A stretch of DNA of 42,133 bases from contig JAOAFU010000074.1 in assembly GCA_026416115.1 (NCBI GenBank), positions 1 through 42,133 of the forward strand, read 5' to 3'. Positions 40,342-42,133 of the stretch are shown one piece after another (position 1 is the stretch's first letter; each line of letters opens with the position of its first letter). The DNA is from Bacteroidales bacterium (GTDB lineage: Bacteria > Bacteroidota > Bacteroidia > Bacteroidales > DTGW01). The notes beneath the pieces are model-generated. The model was not told the origin of the DNA. It saw only the letters and a list, made by a program, of their open reading frames with translations, and searched no databases. The position numbers were made by a program, and so were the translations under genes.

Positions 40342-40538
40342 GAACCCACACCTACTTTGTTCTCCAAGCAAAACGCCCAATAAGTTATTGTTCAATACGT
40401 TATAATTTTTTAAAAGTTATAAACTCTCCATTTAACAAGGGTTGTGCCAGATGCATTAATTTTTTCTTTTTCTGAGCACAGATAGTATGAGGACAATAAT
40501 ATGGCTTTTCAATAACAAAAAAGTAAGAAAAATTAGAT

Positions 40539-41726
40539 TTAAAAACGGCGATATTTTTCTGTTAGAAGATATATATGTTGTAGAATTTTTTTATCGACTT
40601 CTGTTAATGATTGATTTCGACGTTGCAAAACTTTTTCAGCAGTTTCAATAGCCTTAGGTAATGGGTAAACCGACATCCCTTGGTATCCTCCCCATGAGAA
40701 AGAAGGAATAAAATTTCGTGGGTAGCCAGCTCCAAAAATATTGGCACTTACACCCACTACTGTTCCCGTATTAAACATCGTGTTGATGCCGCATTTTGAA
40801 TGGTCGCCCATAATTAGACCGCAAAATTGCAAACCTGTTGGCATAAATTTTTCGGTGGTGTAATTCCAAAGTTTAACTTCGCTGTAATTGTTTTTCAGAT
40901 TCGAATTATTACTGTCGGCACCAATATTGCACCACTCGCCCAATACTGCATTACCCAGAAAACCGTCGTGGGCCTTGTTCGAGTTTCCCCATATAACAAC
41001 GTTCTGTACTTCGCCACCCACCCTGCAGTTAGGACCAATGGTAGTTGGACCGTATATTTTTGCACCCATTTTCAGCTGAGCATTTTCGCATAGGGCTAAT
41101 GGACCCCGAATCATACAACCTTCCATTATTTCAGCATTGCGACCAATGTATACAGGGCCTGTTGTGGCATTTATTATAGCATATTCAACTCTTGCTCCCT
41201 CTTCGACAAATATATTTTCTATGCCTAAAACTCCATTGCTTTTGCTTAAAGGTTGACTTGTTCGTCCCTTTGTAATTATTTGAAAGTCTTGCTCAAGAGC
41301 TCGTCCGTTTTTTGTAAAAATATCGTATGTATATTTGATCTGAGTTACTTCTGCAGTATAGCTGACAGCTGTTTCAGCATAGGTGATGTCATTTACAAAG
41401 TTGTTTGCAGGTTCTCTTGAAAGCCGTGCAGCTAAAATCGTGTTTGCTTTTACTAGATATTCTCCATTTTGTAGCCCCCTGATTGCATTTATCAGTTCAA
41501 CATCGGGCAATACCGATCCATTGATAAAATAATTGTCCTCCTCCATGTGAATGGGAAATTTTTCCTGTAGATATGCTTCTGTCTGAAATGAGACTTTGGC
41601 CGATAGTAATTTCTCCCATTTTTCGCGAATGGTGAGTATTCCAACCCGTAAATCGCCTACAGGTCTTGTAAATGTTAAAGGAAGCAAATCCGTTCTACAG
41701 TCATCAAATAATATCACATTCATCAT
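40539..41726 (-). CDS. GlmU-like sugar nucleotidyltransferase/acetyltransferase (Bacteroidetes alternative GlmU family)
   Basis: NVILFDDCRTDLLPLTFTRPVGDLRVGILTIREKW N-terminus and left-handed beta-helix hexapeptide repeats. Confidence 0.85.
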   Translation of the reverse strand: MMNVILFDDCRTDLLPLTFTRPVGDLRVGILTIREKWEKLLSAKVSFQTEAYLQEKFPIHMEEDNYFINGSVLPDVELINAIRGLQNGEYLVKANTILAARLSREPANNFVNDITYAETAVSYTAEVTQIKYTYDIFTKNGRALEQDFQIITKGRTSQPLSKSNGVLGIENIFVEEGARVEYAIINATTGPVYIGRNAEIMEGCMIRGPLALCENAQLKMGAKIYGPTTIGPNCRVGGEVQNVVIWGNSNKAHDGFLGNAVLGEWCNIGADSNNSNLKNNYSEVKLWNYTTEKFMPTGLQFCGLIMGDHSKCGINTMFNTGTVVGVSANIFGAGYPRNFIPSFSWGGYQGMSVYPLPKAIETAEKVLQRRNQSLTEVDKKILQHIYLLTEKYRRF

Positions 41727-41754
41727 GAACGAGTGTTTTTATTCAAAATTTACA

Positions 41755-41762
41755 CAAAATTA
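41755..41762 (-). promoter_or_regulatory. Putative -7 box (TAATTTTG on minus strand) upstream of GlmU-like gene
   Basis: Matches TAnnTTTG about 29 nt upstream of the start codon. Confidence 0.4.
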
Positions 41763-41885
41763 GCCTAAACCATGTTCAAATCCAATGAATAAAACAGAAA
41801 ATCTAATCCTTGGATAGAAATTAATTAATGTCTATTGGGTATTTTTATTGATTCATAATTGTTATCAGTGTATAAAAACTACAAC

Positions 41886-41918
41886 AAAAAAAGGGGGCAC
41901 TTTCGTACCCCCTCTTTT
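41886..41918 (-). terminator. Rho-independent terminator of the truncated T9SS cargo gene
   Basis: Minus strand GGGGGTAC-GAAA-GTGCCCCC followed by TTTTTTTT. Confidence 0.8.
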
Positions 41919-41919
41919 A

Positions 41920-42133
41920 CTATTGTTTTACAATCAGGTTCTGGCTTACTATTCGCTGGTTAAATGCTGTTCGAACAATATAAGTCCCTTTAGGTAATCC
42001 TTCACCATTCCAGGTTAAGGAATATTTTCCAGTTGCTTTATAAGCTCTCACGATAGTGGTAAGCAATTTGCCATACAGATCGTAGATATTAATTTCGACT
42101 ATAGCCGGATAATCGGTTCTATACTGTATGGTT
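41920..42133 (-). CDS. C-terminal part of a T9SS sorting-domain protein, truncated by the window edge
   Basis: Not in the ORF track. Minus-strand translation TIQYRTDYPAIVEINIYDLYGKLLTTIVRAYKATGKYSLTWNGEGLPKGTYIVRTAFNQRIVSQNLIVKQ*. Confidence 0.8.
   Translation of the reverse strand, partial: TIQYRTDYPAIVEINIYDLYGKLLTTIVRAYKATGKYSLTWNGEGLPKGTYIVRTAFNQRIVSQNLIVKQ

Noticed and set aside
1-42133. CRISPR array, tRNA/rRNA genes, prophage or defence island
   Set aside because: No regularly spaced direct repeats, no cloverleaf sequence noticed, no transposase, integrase, phage structural or known defence proteins among the ORFs

Overview
AT-rich chromosomal segment from a Bacteroidetes (Bacteroidota) genome. 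Support: type IX secretion C-terminal sorting domains, a T9SS plug-domain (DUF5103) protein, the alternative GlmU-like protein, DUF3098 next to ftsX, and TAnnTTTG-type promoter boxes. The window is dominated by housekeeping and ordinary accessory genes: rpmE2, ftsX, ilvE, an OPT transporter, cardiolipin synthase, two Usp-domain proteins, an ECF sigma factor, purH, purD, rsgA, a hybrid histidine kinase, ruvC, an S41 peptidase, exonuclease III, an MFS transporter, lon and a GlmU-like protein. I saw no tRNA or rRNA, no CRISPR array, no complete mobile element, no prophage and no recognisable defence locus. I do not see a clearly new multi-gene system. The best second-look candidates are: (1) a 1214-aa Reg_prop/Y_Y_Y sensor whose output is an intact-looking class III adenylate cyclase fused to a degenerate HD-like domain; (2) an ECF sigma factor (TTG start) followed by a protein that joins an N-terminal cytoplasmic segment and TM helix to a C-terminal beta-barrel-like region; (3) an uncharacterised lipoprotein with an internal domain duplication, paired with an uncharacterised outer-membrane barrel; (4) a TlpA-like redoxin with CSCNSYAC in place of WCxxC; (5) a perfect 6-3-6 palindrome just upstream of lon. 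Product calls come from reading the translations by eye; no database search was run.
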